From assembly GCA_021738725.1 (NCBI GenBank), contig JAIPBE010000012.1, positions 18,994 to 82,993 of the forward strand: a stretch of DNA of 64,000 bases. Direction: 5' to 3'. Below the pieces are notes generated by a model. That model did no database searches, was not told the origin of the DNA, and saw nothing but the letters and a program-made list of their open reading frames with translations. This document shows, in pieces, positions 32,874 to 42,822 of this stretch (positions within the stretch are counted from its first letter, which is position 1; the number at the start of each line of letters is the position of its first letter). Source of the stretch: Saprospiraceae bacterium (GTDB lineage Bacteria; Bacteroidota; Bacteroidia; Chitinophagales; Saprospiraceae). The position numbers and the translations under genes are program-made.

Positions 32874-34418
32874 CTACCCGCAAATCCGATCAAAATCCCC
32901 CATCGCCTTCTTCAGTCGGGCCAGACTGCGTTCCTTACCCAGCACTTCCATCATTTCAAAGACACCGGGGCCCTTCATGGTGCCAGCCAGGGCCAGGCGG
33001 AAGAGGGGCAGAACGGCACCGAAGCCGATCTGGTTTTCTTCCAGATATTGTTTGACCAGGTTTTCCAGCTCTTCGGTGGAGAAATCGTCCCGCGATGTCA
33101 ATTGGGTCATGATGGCTTCCAGGTGGGTGCGCGATTCCGGTTTCCAGCGCTTGCGCACCATAGCTTCATCATATGCCTCCACATCGGTGAAGAAGTAAGA
33201 TCCCTGTGTCGGGATCTCCAAAGTATAGCTGACTCGTTCCTTCATCAGGTCGCACACCTTTGCCAGGAAGGTGAGGTCACTCTGCCAACCATTGGCTTCC
33301 ACCAACGGGGTGATCTGCTTCGCCAGCTCATGAGAAGGGGTGGATTGCAGGTATTGCTGGTTATACCATTGGGCCTTGTCGAAATCGAAGCGTGCTCCGC
33401 TTTTGTGGATGCGGTCGATAGAGAACGCTTTGATCAATTCCTCTATGCTGAAGATCTCCTGTTCTGTACCCGGGTTCCACCCCAGAAAGGCGAGGAAGTT
33501 GACCACTGCGCGTGGATCGAAACCGGTCTCCCGAAAGCCGACGAAGGAATCCTCTTCAGATTCTCCCTGCCAGGAAAGTGGGAACACGGGCATGCCGAAT
33601 CGGGCGCCGTCCCGCTTGCTGAGTTTACCCTTTCCATCCGGTTTCATGATCAGCGGCAGATGGGCAAAAGCGGGCATGGTGTCCTCCCATCCCAATCCGC
33701 GGTAGAGTAAGACATGGTGTGCGGTACTGGGTAGCCATTCCTCACCCCGGATCACATGGGTGATACCCATCAGGTGGTCATCAACGATATTGGCGAGGTG
33801 GTAGGTGGGCATGCCGTCGGTTTTGAGCAGCACTTTATCGTCCAGTTCATCTGATCGGAAAACGACATCACCGCGGATCTCATCCTGGACATGGATCTCC
33901 TGTCCCGGATCAATTTTCAGGCGGATGATAAAGTCTTCTCCTTCATTCATCCGGTAAGTCACATCTTCCGGGTCCATGCTCAGGCTGTTGCGCATATCCA
34001 TCCGGATCCGGTGATCATATTGGGGCGCCTGATTGCCCGCCTGCTTCAATCGCTCGCGCATGGCATCCAGGTCCTGTTCCCGATCAAAGGCGTAGTAGGC
34101 TTGCCCGCTGGCGACCAGCTGCTCGGCATACTGCCGGTAAAGGTCCTTGCGCTCTGACTGCCGGTAGGGGCCTACTTCTCCCCCATGGTTGGGTCCCTCA
34201 TCCGGGACGATTCCGCACCAGGCCAGTGCCTCGAGGATGTAGGCTTCAGCACCCGGGACGTACCGGTTCTGATCGGTATCCTCAATGCGAAGGATAAAGG
34301 TGCCGCCTTGCTGGCGGGCAAACAACATATTGTATAGTGCGGTGCGCACACCGCCTATGTGGAGAGCGCCGGTTGGGCTGGGAGCGAATCGTACACGAAC
34401 GGGTTTGTTCTGGGTCAT
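32874..34418 (-). CDS. gltX: glutamate--tRNA ligase
   Basis: RVRFAPSPTGALHIGGVRTALYNMLFARQQGGTFILRIEDTDQNR and KLSKRDGA (KMSKS-like). Confidence 0.97.
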   Translation of the reverse strand: MTQNKPVRVRFAPSPTGALHIGGVRTALYNMLFARQQGGTFILRIEDTDQNRYVPGAEAYILEALAWCGIVPDEGPNHGGEVGPYRQSERKDLYRQYAEQLVASGQAYYAFDREQDLDAMRERLKQAGNQAPQYDHRIRMDMRNSLSMDPEDVTYRMNEGEDFIIRLKIDPGQEIHVQDEIRGDVVFRSDELDDKVLLKTDGMPTYHLANIVDDHLMGITHVIRGEEWLPSTAHHVLLYRGLGWEDTMPAFAHLPLIMKPDGKGKLSKRDGARFGMPVFPLSWQGESEEDSFVGFRETGFDPRAVVNFLAFLGWNPGTEQEIFSIEELIKAFSIDRIHKSGARFDFDKAQWYNQQYLQSTPSHELAKQITPLVEANGWQSDLTFLAKVCDLMKERVSYTLEIPTQGSYFFTDVEAYDEAMVRKRWKPESRTHLEAIMTQLTSRDDFSTEELENLVKQYLEENQIGFGAVLPLFRLALAGTMKGPGVFEMMEVLGKERSLARLKKAMGDFDRICG

Positions 34419-34616
34419 AACCTGGATTGAGGCTCAAAAAAGGCGGATTTTCCGCAATTTGAACGAAAATGTAAAAAAAAGAGAGCGCCCTGGCAGCGCT
34501 TCGGATCACCCTGACGTTTCCTTGCCGTAGGCACAGGATCGCCCGGGTTTCCGCTCGCAAAGGTAAACATTCGCAAACGGAGATATTCACGTGAACCTTC
34601 TGAGCTGATAAACCTT

Positions 34617-35303
34617 TTGTTGAGCACTGTCACTATGTATCTCGTTCGTACTCCCCGCATCATCCAATCCCTCTTTCCGAGGTTTACCTGGCGTCTTCCT
34701 GAAAATGACAAGGTCATTCATCTCACCTTTGATGATGGTCCTATTCCGGAAGTCACACCCTGGGTCCTTGAACAGCTGGAGCGCTACGATGCCCGCGCCA
34801 CATTTTTCTGTGTGGGTCACAACGTGGAAAAGCATCCTGACATTTATCAGCAGGTCGTTGAGGCCGGTCATCTGACCGGCAACCACACGTACAATCATCT
34901 CGATGGCTGGACGACAGACAATATGACCTACCTCCGCAATGTGCGGAAGGCAGCCCGGATGGTCAATTCCAATCTTTTTCGTCCACCGTATGGCCGGATC
35001 CTGCCCAGTCAGGCACATTTTCTGCAGCGCCACTATCAGGTGGTGATGTGGGATGTTCTCAGTGGCGATTTTGATCCAGATCTCTCACCCGCATCTTGTT
35101 TGGCCAATGTGCTGGATAATGTCCGGCCCGGTTCCATCGTTGTGATGCACGACAGTCTCAAATCCTTCGAAACCCTGAAGTTTGTCCTCCCTCGCCTCCT
35201 GGCCGAGCTGGATGCGCAGGGGTATCGATTTGAGGTGGTCCCGCAAGCTGTGGAGGCAGAGGAACTGGTGCCACAAGGCATGCCCGCTTTGCAGACGGCC
35301 TGA
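34617..35303 (+). CDS. polysaccharide deacetylase (NodB homology) family protein
   Basis: VIHLTFDDGPIPEVTPWVLEQLERYDARATFFCVGHNVEKHP, TGNHTYNH, RPPYGRI, WDVLSGDFDPD, GSIVVMHDS. Confidence 0.95.
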   Translation: MLSTVTMYLVRTPRIIQSLFPRFTWRLPENDKVIHLTFDDGPIPEVTPWVLEQLERYDARATFFCVGHNVEKHPDIYQQVVEAGHLTGNHTYNHLDGWTTDNMTYLRNVRKAARMVNSNLFRPPYGRILPSQAHFLQRHYQVVMWDVLSGDFDPDLSPASCLANVLDNVRPGSIVVMHDSLKSFETLKFVLPRLLAELDAQGYRFEVVPQAVEAEELVPQGMPALQTA

Positions 35304-35409
35304 TTTCCCTTTTCAATTAATCCATCTTATTCTCTGGCCGAATTGTGATTGTACAATTCGTCTGAACACCCTCGTGCTTCCTGATTTCAGAATGGCATAC
35401 CTTCTCTGA

Positions 35410-36000
35410 ATGGTATGGAGGGAGGTTATGAGGTTATGAGTTTATGAGAAAACAAGTGACTGGCGTCAAATAGGGTATTCGGAATTCGCTGGGTATGGTA
35501 AACTTGGAGGGACGTATCCTGATGAGCTGGTAAAGGGTTATGGGTAAAAGGTAAAGGGCCCTGAATTCCAATGTAGAATCTTATTGTAGCAGCGCACCTT
35601 TCCCCCGAGGAATCGGGGCTGAGCACTTCAGTGGCTTCACCACTTGGCATTAGCTTTCCTTCATATGAGACGGTGTTCTGCTTTCGGTAATCGGTATTCG
35701 CTGAGTACGGTAAACTTGGAGGGACGTATCCTGATGAGCCGGTAATGGGTAATGGGTAAAAGGTAAAGACCAAAACCGGCTGACAGGAAGGGGTTATACC
35801 CAGACATCCGCCAATTGGCGGTTCGTCCAGGCACAAAGGAACTCAAGCAAGTCTTCGTCAAAATAAAGTATTCAATCCAAAACAATTGGCTACCAGCCTG
35901 GTGTACACATAGCTCAACATTCAACTTGAGCACACGTTGAACATTGAACTGGTGCCCCGATCCATCGGGGCCACCTTGAACTTTGAACCCAGACTACCAC
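35410..36000. repeat. intergenic repeat island after the deacetylase gene
   Basis: ggttatgaggttatgagtttatgag; two copies of a 73-bp module (35484-35556, 35696-35768); CCCCGA-N4-TCGGGG hairpins; ttgaacattgaact / ttgaactttgaacc heptamers. Confidence 0.8.
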
Positions 36001-36138
36001 AAAAAGTGGTACGTCCGGACATCCAAAGGTTTGGTTCAGATCCCAAATCCAGAATCTGCAAATAAGAATGAAAGCAGCCCCCACACAAAAGAGCTCGAGA
36101 CAACGTTGATAGAAAAGAACACTAGAACTACTCGACCC

Positions 36139-37350
36139 ATGAGACCTCTCTTTCTATGCTTGCTCCTCTCTCTTTTTGCTTGCCAAAAGGACAATTTGCC
36201 TGTCGATCAAACGCCCATATCTGTCACAGACGTAGCGGGGGTGGCACAAATGAACCAGATCCTGGCCTGGAAGATCTTCACTCAGGAAAAATCGGCCAAA
36301 CCGGCAGAAAATGTGTTGCTTTCACCATTCAGTATTCAAACGGCCATGCTGATGGCCATCAATGGCGCCCATGGAAAGACCTCTGATGAGCTGTTGAGTG
36401 TGATGAATTGTTCCGGTTGTGATATCCAGGAGATCAACCCGCTTCATCAGGATCTAACGACTCTGCTTACCCAACAAAGTGGACAACCTCAGGTCACGGT
36501 AGCCAATCACTATTTCTATGACGCCGACCGCATCGCTGTCAAATCGCCCTTCCTGGAGGCCATTAATACCTATTATAATTGCGATGCGTCCAATCTTTCT
36601 TTTCAGAATGAAGTCCTCGCCCTGAACCAGATCAACGGTTGGGTGAAATCCAATACACAACAGAAGATCGACGCCATTCTCGATCGGATCACGAGTGACG
36701 ATGTAGCCTTTCTGATCAATGCCCTCCATTTCAAAGCGGATTGGGCGATCGGATTTGATGAAGAACTCACTGCTTCCCTCCCCTTTACAAAGGAGGATGG
36801 ACAGCAGGTGACCGTTGATTTTGTGAACGCAGATCGCGATTTTGCCTTCGTTCAGAATCAGGTGCACAACATGGTTGACATCCCCTTCCAGGACTCGACC
36901 TATAGCCTCAGTTTCATCCAGCCCGCAGCGACGAATAAAGATGTCGATTGGGCATTGACCATGGACGATGTGATTTATAAATCCCTTCTCGACCAACTGA
37001 CCGTAGATCGCGCCATGGTTTTCTTCCCCCGATTGAAATTGGCCTATGAAAATGACCTGATCCAAAGTTTGAAAAACCTGGGCGTCCAGGATGCTTTTTC
37101 AGACAGAGACGCCGACTTCACCCTCATGGGGACTGCCAATCAAAATATCTTCATCAACCAGATCAAACACAAAGCCATCCTGGAGGTCGACGAACATGGG
37201 GCGGAGGGAGCGGCGGTCACATCCATCGGTTTTGGGATCACATCCGCTCCCCCTACGATCAAATTTGATCGCCCGTTCATCCTGGTGTTACGACATATTG
37301 CTACACAGACACCGTTGTTTATTGGGTATGTGGCGGATCCGGCGTTCTAA
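36139..37350 (+). CDS. serpin family protein (probable lipoprotein)
   Basis: Lipobox-like LLSLFACQ; NVLLSPFSIQTAMLMAINGAHGKTSDEL; NHYFYDADRI; reactive-loop region KAILEVDEHGAEGAAVTSIGFGITSAPPTIKFDRPFILVLRH. Confidence 0.94.
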   Translation: MRPLFLCLLLSLFACQKDNLPVDQTPISVTDVAGVAQMNQILAWKIFTQEKSAKPAENVLLSPFSIQTAMLMAINGAHGKTSDELLSVMNCSGCDIQEINPLHQDLTTLLTQQSGQPQVTVANHYFYDADRIAVKSPFLEAINTYYNCDASNLSFQNEVLALNQINGWVKSNTQQKIDAILDRITSDDVAFLINALHFKADWAIGFDEELTASLPFTKEDGQQVTVDFVNADRDFAFVQNQVHNMVDIPFQDSTYSLSFIQPAATNKDVDWALTMDDVIYKSLLDQLTVDRAMVFFPRLKLAYENDLIQSLKNLGVQDAFSDRDADFTLMGTANQNIFINQIKHKAILEVDEHGAEGAAVTSIGFGITSAPPTIKFDRPFILVLRHIATQTPLFIGYVADPAF

Positions 37351-37551
37351 TTTTTCTGGTTGATTCCCTGCATTTCTGATCTTCTCTAATTGGATTTTAT
37401 GTGTCTCAGATACAAGCTTGAATACAAGTAGCCTGTCCCGGCTATTATAATCGAGATAAAGTGCCTGATTCCCGGCCTATTTGGTTCAATCGGAAGAAAA
37501 GGTCGTCCAGTAATGAAACCTTATCTTTGGCGCAAAATCTACTCGTTTATG

Positions 37552-39210
37552 ATGCGCATAATGACCTTTATCCTCCTGGGATCCATGATCTACGCCCTGG
37601 GCTCATGTTCTGCTGATGCAGAATCCTCGGATGAAATGGAGACACAGGACTCCACAGCCCTCGCCATGCAGGCACTTCTGGGAAAATACACGTCCGTGAA
37701 ACTGACCACGGATATGGCGGCTCTCTCCGCCTCCGAGCGGCAGATGATCCCCCTGCTGATCGAGGTGGCCAAGATCATGGATAGCCTCTTTTGGCAAGAG
37801 GCATATGGCGATCGCGATGAATTGCTCGCATCGATCGAAAACGAGGATATGGGACGATTTGCTGTCATCAACTACGGCCCCTGGGACCGCCTGGGTGGCA
37901 ATGCCCCGTTTGTACCTGGTGTGGGAGAAAAACCTGCCGGCGCCCGCTACTATCCGGAGGATATGACCAAAGAAGAGTTTGAAGCAGCTGAGTTGCCCGG
38001 AAAGGCTGACTTGTACACGTTCATACGCCGGAACGAAAACGGAGATCTGATGACCATCCACTATCATGAGATGTTCGCCGATCAGATCGGCCGCGCCGCT
38101 GCATTGCTGGATCAGGCGGCCGAACTGGCCGAGGATGCCGGTTTGAAGAAATACCTCACCATGCGCGCAGAGGCCCTTCGGACAGATAACTACCAGCCCA
38201 GCGATCTGGCCTGGATGGACATGAAAGACAATCACATCGATTTTGTGGTGGGTCCGATCGAGACTTATGAAGACCAACTGTTCGGCTACAAAGCCTCCCA
38301 TGAAGCCTATGTCCTGGTAAAGGATATGGAATGGAGCCAGCGGCTGGAAAAGTATGCAGCGTTTATGCCTGAATTGCAAAAAGGACTTCCTTGTGCGGAT
38401 AAATACAAAAAAGAAAAGCCCGGAGGCGATGCACAGTTGAACGCCTATGATGTCATCTATTATTCTGGTGACTGCAATGCGGGAAGTAAGACCATTGCCA
38501 TCAACCTCCCGAACGATGAAGAGGTGCAGCTGAAAAAAGGAACGCGCCGCTTGCAATTGAAAAATGCCATGCGGGCTAAATTCGACAAGATCCTGATCCC
38601 CATTGCGCAGGAGCTGATCGATCCTTCCCAACAAAAGCATGTCATTTTTGACGCCTTTTTTGCGAATACGATGTTCCATGAGGTCGCTCATGGGCTGGGC
38701 ATTAAAAATACCATTAACGGCAAGGGCAGTGTCCGTGAAGCCATCAAGGAGCACTCTTCTGCATTGGAAGAAGGCAAAGCAGATATTCTCGGATTATACA
38801 TGGTCAACCAACTCTTCAAAAAGGGGGAATTGACAGGTGCGACCATGGAAGATTACTACGTGACCTTCATGGCCAGCATTTTCCGCTCTGTACGTTTTGG
38901 TGCATCCAGTGCCCATGGCAAAGCGAATATGATCCGCTTCAATTTCTTTCAGGAATATGGCGCTTTTGTGCGCGATGATGCGACTGGCACCTATAAGATC
39001 AATTTCGAAAATCTGCAAAAGGCCACCGATGCACTTGGTGCCTTGATCCTCCAGATCCAGGGAGATGGCGCTTACCAGCAAGCGGCTGACCTGGTCGCCC
39101 AAAAAGGACAGATCACACCACAGCTTCAGGCCGACCTGGATCGCCTTTCAGAAAAGGGCATCCCTGTCGATGTCGTTTATGAACAAGGGGTCGAAGCACT
39201 CGGCCTCTAA
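37552..39210 (+). CDS. M49-like (dipeptidyl peptidase III-like) zinc hydrolase, probable lipoprotein
   Basis: MRIMTFILLGSMIYALGSCSA lipobox; MFHEVAHGLGI (HExxH) and EHSSALEEGKADILGLYMV; -7-like TATCTTTG lies inside the longer ORF, favouring the 37552 start. Confidence 0.8.
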   Translation: MRIMTFILLGSMIYALGSCSADAESSDEMETQDSTALAMQALLGKYTSVKLTTDMAALSASERQMIPLLIEVAKIMDSLFWQEAYGDRDELLASIENEDMGRFAVINYGPWDRLGGNAPFVPGVGEKPAGARYYPEDMTKEEFEAAELPGKADLYTFIRRNENGDLMTIHYHEMFADQIGRAAALLDQAAELAEDAGLKKYLTMRAEALRTDNYQPSDLAWMDMKDNHIDFVVGPIETYEDQLFGYKASHEAYVLVKDMEWSQRLEKYAAFMPELQKGLPCADKYKKEKPGGDAQLNAYDVIYYSGDCNAGSKTIAINLPNDEEVQLKKGTRRLQLKNAMRAKFDKILIPIAQELIDPSQQKHVIFDAFFANTMFHEVAHGLGIKNTINGKGSVREAIKEHSSALEEGKADILGLYMVNQLFKKGELTGATMEDYYVTFMASIFRSVRFGASSAHGKANMIRFNFFQEYGAFVRDDATGTYKINFENLQKATDALGALILQIQGDGAYQQAADLVAQKGQITPQLQADLDRLSEKGIPVDVVYEQGVEALGL

Positions 39211-39234
39211 TCCAATCTGCACAAGCATTATATT

Positions 39235-39266
39235 CAAGAGGCCTTCTCCGGAGGGCCTCTTGTTTC
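39235..39266 (+). terminator. intrinsic terminator
   Basis: CAAGAGGCCTTCTCCGGAGGGCCTCTTGTTTCTT stem-loop after the 39210 stop. Confidence 0.75.
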
Positions 39267-39309
39267 TTACACAGAACCGCTCACGATCTTTGACCTATTC
39301 CGCTCGTTT

Positions 39310-41739
39310 ATGTTTCGATTTCTTTTTGTCTTGATCTACCTCCTTTGTGTATCCGCTGCCCTGCATGCGCAAGCATCTCTTCAAGGGGTGATCCATGACG
39401 ACATGGACGAACCGTTGGCCTATTCGACCATTGCACTACTGGACAGCACCCAACATCTGGTAAAAGGCTCGGTCAGTGATGAATTCGGTCATTTTTCATT
39501 TACAGGACTCTCCCCGGGGGTGTATGCATTATCCATCAGCTATATCGGCTATTCTCCATTTAGTCCTGACCCCGTCACACTGACAAAAAACCAGGCACTC
39601 GATCTGGGAACGGTCACCTTCCGATCCTCTGCCATTGATCTGAAAGAGGTGGAGGTCACCACCAAACGGGCTCTGATCGAAGTCTACGCCGACAAAATGG
39701 TGTTCAATGTAGATGGCAGCGCCAATGCTTCCGGAAACAACGGTCTCGAACTACTGGGCAAGGCCCCTGGTGTCGCCATTGATCCGGATGGAAATATCAT
39801 TGTACTGGGCAAAGGAGGTGTCCGGGTCTATATCAACGGGCGGCCATCCAATCTCTCCGGCACAGATCTGACGTCCATGCTACAGAGTATGCAGTCGGAT
39901 AATATTCTGTCTATAGAGATCATCACCAATCCGTCTGCAAAATATGAGGCAGAAGGAAATGCGGGCATCATCAATATAGTCCTCAAGAAAAATGTGAATC
40001 TCGGGCTCAACGGTTCCTATATCGGCAGTTATTCCAGGGGGGATCTGCGCCGATACAGCAACAGCCTGTCCATGAATTATCGCAATGGGCCGGTCAATGC
40101 CTATGGTACGATCAGCCAGACGGACAATCATTTTCAGGAAGATTTTATCGATACCAAGTTATTGAGCAATGGTCTTTTTCTGGATCAACGCACTTTAGGG
40201 GTCAACCGGAGAGCGTCCTATGCGATGGCCGGTGGTATAGACGTCCTTGTCCATCCCAAACATACCGTTGGATTGACGGCCAATCTCTTGCGTAACGTGC
40301 AGCGGAATACACAGGACGGTCCGACCCTGGTATTCCAAACGAATCCGGACACGTTGATCGAGACACTAGTCTCCAACAGCGAGGATAATATCCTTTCGTT
40401 CAATGGAAATTACAACCTGAATTACCAGGCCACATTCAGTGATAAAACGATCCTGAATACGGATCTCAGTCTGGGTCATTTTGACAGCGAAGGAGAAGTT
40501 GACCAACCCAATCGATATCTGGATCCGAATGGTCAATTGAACAGAGAGGTCAAGAATAAATTCAATACCCGGACCGGTATTCGTATCCTGGGTGCACAGA
40601 CCGATCTGGAAACCGAGCTGTTCCAGATCGACCTGTTGACGGGAGTTCGTGCCACGCAGATCGAAACCGAAAATGAATTCAAATTCTACCAATCACCCAA
40701 TGGGGCTTATGAATTGGATATCCTTCGCAGCAACGATTTTTCTTACAGTGAAAAGGTGCTTGCCGGATATCTGATCTTGAAGAAATCGCTGGGGCAGCAT
40801 GTGGATGTCAACGCCGGAATTCGGGTGGAACATACGTCTTCAGTCGGTCAGCTGGTAAGCCAGGTGCCCACTGAAAATGCCTATGTCAAACGGAGCTATA
40901 CCAATTACTTTCCCAACGTCAGTGTATCTTACAAACCGTCGCCCGGTCATGCGGTCAGTTTGAGTGTCGGTCGGCGGATCACCCGTCCTAGTTACCAGGA
41001 TCTAAACCCCTTTGAAAAAAAGGTGAGTGAGATCACCACATTTAAAGGGAACCCGTTTCTCCAACCCCAATACATCACCAATTATCAACTCACAGTAGAT
41101 CACCGACTTGGCAAAGAGCGCCTGGTGGCTACACTGCTTTTCAGTCAGAATACAGGTTATTTTGCCAAGATCCTGGAGATCCAGAATGAGCGGGAAACGT
41201 TTATTATTCCCCGGAATATGGAGGTGAACAATACCTATTCGGCGACCTTCAATTATCCGGTGCACTTCACTTCATGGTGGGAGGCTGTCAGTTTTGCCAG
41301 CTTGAATTATATTACGTATAAAGGTCAATTCGGTACCGCTGATATCGGGATCAACACCTTTGTTTATGATGCCAGGATCCAGAACAATATCCAATTGCCT
41401 GCCGGATTCTTTCTGGATGTGACCGCCAGTTATCAAAGTCCCTGGATCTGGAGAGGTACGATCGAGATCGAAGCGAACAGCGAACTGAATATGGGTATCC
41501 GGAAAGACTTTTTCAATAAGCAGTTGCAAGTTCGACTGACGGCAACAGACATCTTTAATTCCGCCAGTGACTATCCCTATTATGGCAATTATGGCGGACT
41601 GGAGATCGATGGCGAATACCGGTCGGACAATAGCCGATATGGCGCTTCTCTGACCTGGAAGTTTGGCAATCAGCAGCTCAAGTCATCGAAAAAAAGAAAA
41701 TCGGGATTAAACGAAGAATTAAAACGGATATCCGACTAA
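39310..41739 (+). CDS. TonB-dependent receptor / outer membrane beta-barrel family protein with carboxypeptidase-regulatory-like N-domain
   Basis: SLQGVIHDDMDEPLAYSTIALLDS, plug GVRVYINGRPSNLSGTDLTSMLQSMQSDNILSIEIITNPSAKYEAEGNAGIINIVLKK, barrel segments. Confidence 0.95.
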   Translation: MFRFLFVLIYLLCVSAALHAQASLQGVIHDDMDEPLAYSTIALLDSTQHLVKGSVSDEFGHFSFTGLSPGVYALSISYIGYSPFSPDPVTLTKNQALDLGTVTFRSSAIDLKEVEVTTKRALIEVYADKMVFNVDGSANASGNNGLELLGKAPGVAIDPDGNIIVLGKGGVRVYINGRPSNLSGTDLTSMLQSMQSDNILSIEIITNPSAKYEAEGNAGIINIVLKKNVNLGLNGSYIGSYSRGDLRRYSNSLSMNYRNGPVNAYGTISQTDNHFQEDFIDTKLLSNGLFLDQRTLGVNRRASYAMAGGIDVLVHPKHTVGLTANLLRNVQRNTQDGPTLVFQTNPDTLIETLVSNSEDNILSFNGNYNLNYQATFSDKTILNTDLSLGHFDSEGEVDQPNRYLDPNGQLNREVKNKFNTRTGIRILGAQTDLETELFQIDLLTGVRATQIETENEFKFYQSPNGAYELDILRSNDFSYSEKVLAGYLILKKSLGQHVDVNAGIRVEHTSSVGQLVSQVPTENAYVKRSYTNYFPNVSVSYKPSPGHAVSLSVGRRITRPSYQDLNPFEKKVSEITTFKGNPFLQPQYITNYQLTVDHRLGKERLVATLLFSQNTGYFAKILEIQNERETFIIPRNMEVNNTYSATFNYPVHFTSWWEAVSFASLNYITYKGQFGTADIGINTFVYDARIQNNIQLPAGFFLDVTASYQSPWIWRGTIEIEANSELNMGIRKDFFNKQLQVRLTATDIFNSASDYPYYGNYGGLEIDGEYRSDNSRYGASLTWKFGNQQLKSSKKRKSGLNEELKRISD

Positions 41740-41759
41740 TCCCGGTGGGCAGGAATTAT

Positions 41760-42290
41760 TCAATGGGTCAGGATCAACTCCCAATAGCCCACATCCACCC
41801 ATTGCCCAAACTTATATCCGACCTCTTTGAAATGGGCTACTTTCTGATAGCCCAGTCGTTCGTGCAACCGGATACTGGCCGGGTTGGGCAGGGCAATACC
41901 TCCGATCGCCACATGCCGGCCCTGGTGTTTCAAGACCTGGAGGAGCTGCTGATACAATTGATATCCCGTCCCCCGATTCAGGTGTGCCGGATCTAGATAG
42001 ATCGTTGTTTCCACCGTATGCTGATAGGCAGCACGCGCTTTCCAGGCGCTGGCATATGCGTAACCGATGATCTCTTCGTTTCGCTCGGCAACAAGCCATG
42101 GATGCCCCTGTTGAACCTGCATGATCCGACTTTTCATTTCTTCGGCTGACACCGGATCCAATTCAAATGTGGCGACAGAATGCGCTATATATGCATTGTA
42201 AATGTTTGCCACAGGACCCGCATCTTCTGGTGAGGCATTGCGTATCCATACACTGTCAGGAGGAATTCCGGGATCCGTTTGGAAGGCCAT
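41760..42290 (-). CDS. GNAT family N-acetyltransferase (phosphinothricin acetyltransferase-like)
   Basis: IRNASPEDAGPVANIYNAYIAHSVATFE, GYAYASAWKARAAYQHTVETTIYLDPAHLNRGTGYQLYQQLL, LHERLGYQKVAHFKEVGYKFGQWVDVGYWEL. Confidence 0.93.
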   Translation of the reverse strand: MAFQTDPGIPPDSVWIRNASPEDAGPVANIYNAYIAHSVATFELDPVSAEEMKSRIMQVQQGHPWLVAERNEEIIGYAYASAWKARAAYQHTVETTIYLDPAHLNRGTGYQLYQQLLQVLKHQGRHVAIGGIALPNPASIRLHERLGYQKVAHFKEVGYKFGQWVDVGYWELILTH

Positions 42291-42310
42291 GAAGCACCTT
42301 TTTGGATGTC

Positions 42311-42700
42311 TTAGGAACTGAAATAGGCACGCATCGGAGCAAAGTAATGTTCTTCCCATCCCTGCTCATAATCGGGTTGACCATCGGGAATATCACTGTG
42401 GAGGAGGGTCAAATCACATCCTTCACCGGATGCTTTGAATTGGATCTCAATGCGGGATGGTCCATCCTCTGGCTGAAAATCCTGGGTCCTCCAGGATTGA
42501 ACGATCAGTTCATGTTGTTCGAGTCGAAGATTCCGACCCGTGATATACCCATCCCAGGCGGAAAAATCGTCACCCATGTTCTGGCCACAGGTCGCTTCGC
42601 CGCCAGTCATCGCTGCATGCTCATGACTGTCCAACCACGCATTATACAGGCTCTTCGGTGAGACGGGAAACGATACGGTTACTGAAAAGGAATGAGGCAT
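42311..42700 (-). CDS. SRPBCC (AHSA1-like) domain protein
   Basis: FPVSPKSLYNAWLDSHEHAAMTGGEA...ITGRNLRLEQHELIVQSWRTQDF...GWEEHYFAPMRAYF. Confidence 0.88.
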   Translation of the reverse strand: MPHSFSVTVSFPVSPKSLYNAWLDSHEHAAMTGGEATCGQNMGDDFSAWDGYITGRNLRLEQHELIVQSWRTQDFQPEDGPSRIEIQFKASGEGCDLTLLHSDIPDGQPDYEQGWEEHYFAPMRAYFSS

Positions 42701-42822
42701 AATTGGGCAATTTGAAGTTCACAATACAGCCATTGACCAGAGATCAGTGTTTCGATGAATAACCTGACATCCAGTTTGTTTCAAGAATGAAAGCTTTTAT
42801 CCAATGCCGGAATCACAGTCGC

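Noticed and set aside
37603-38754. 383-aa minus-strand ORF
   Set aside because: Antisense shadow of the M49-like peptidase gene.
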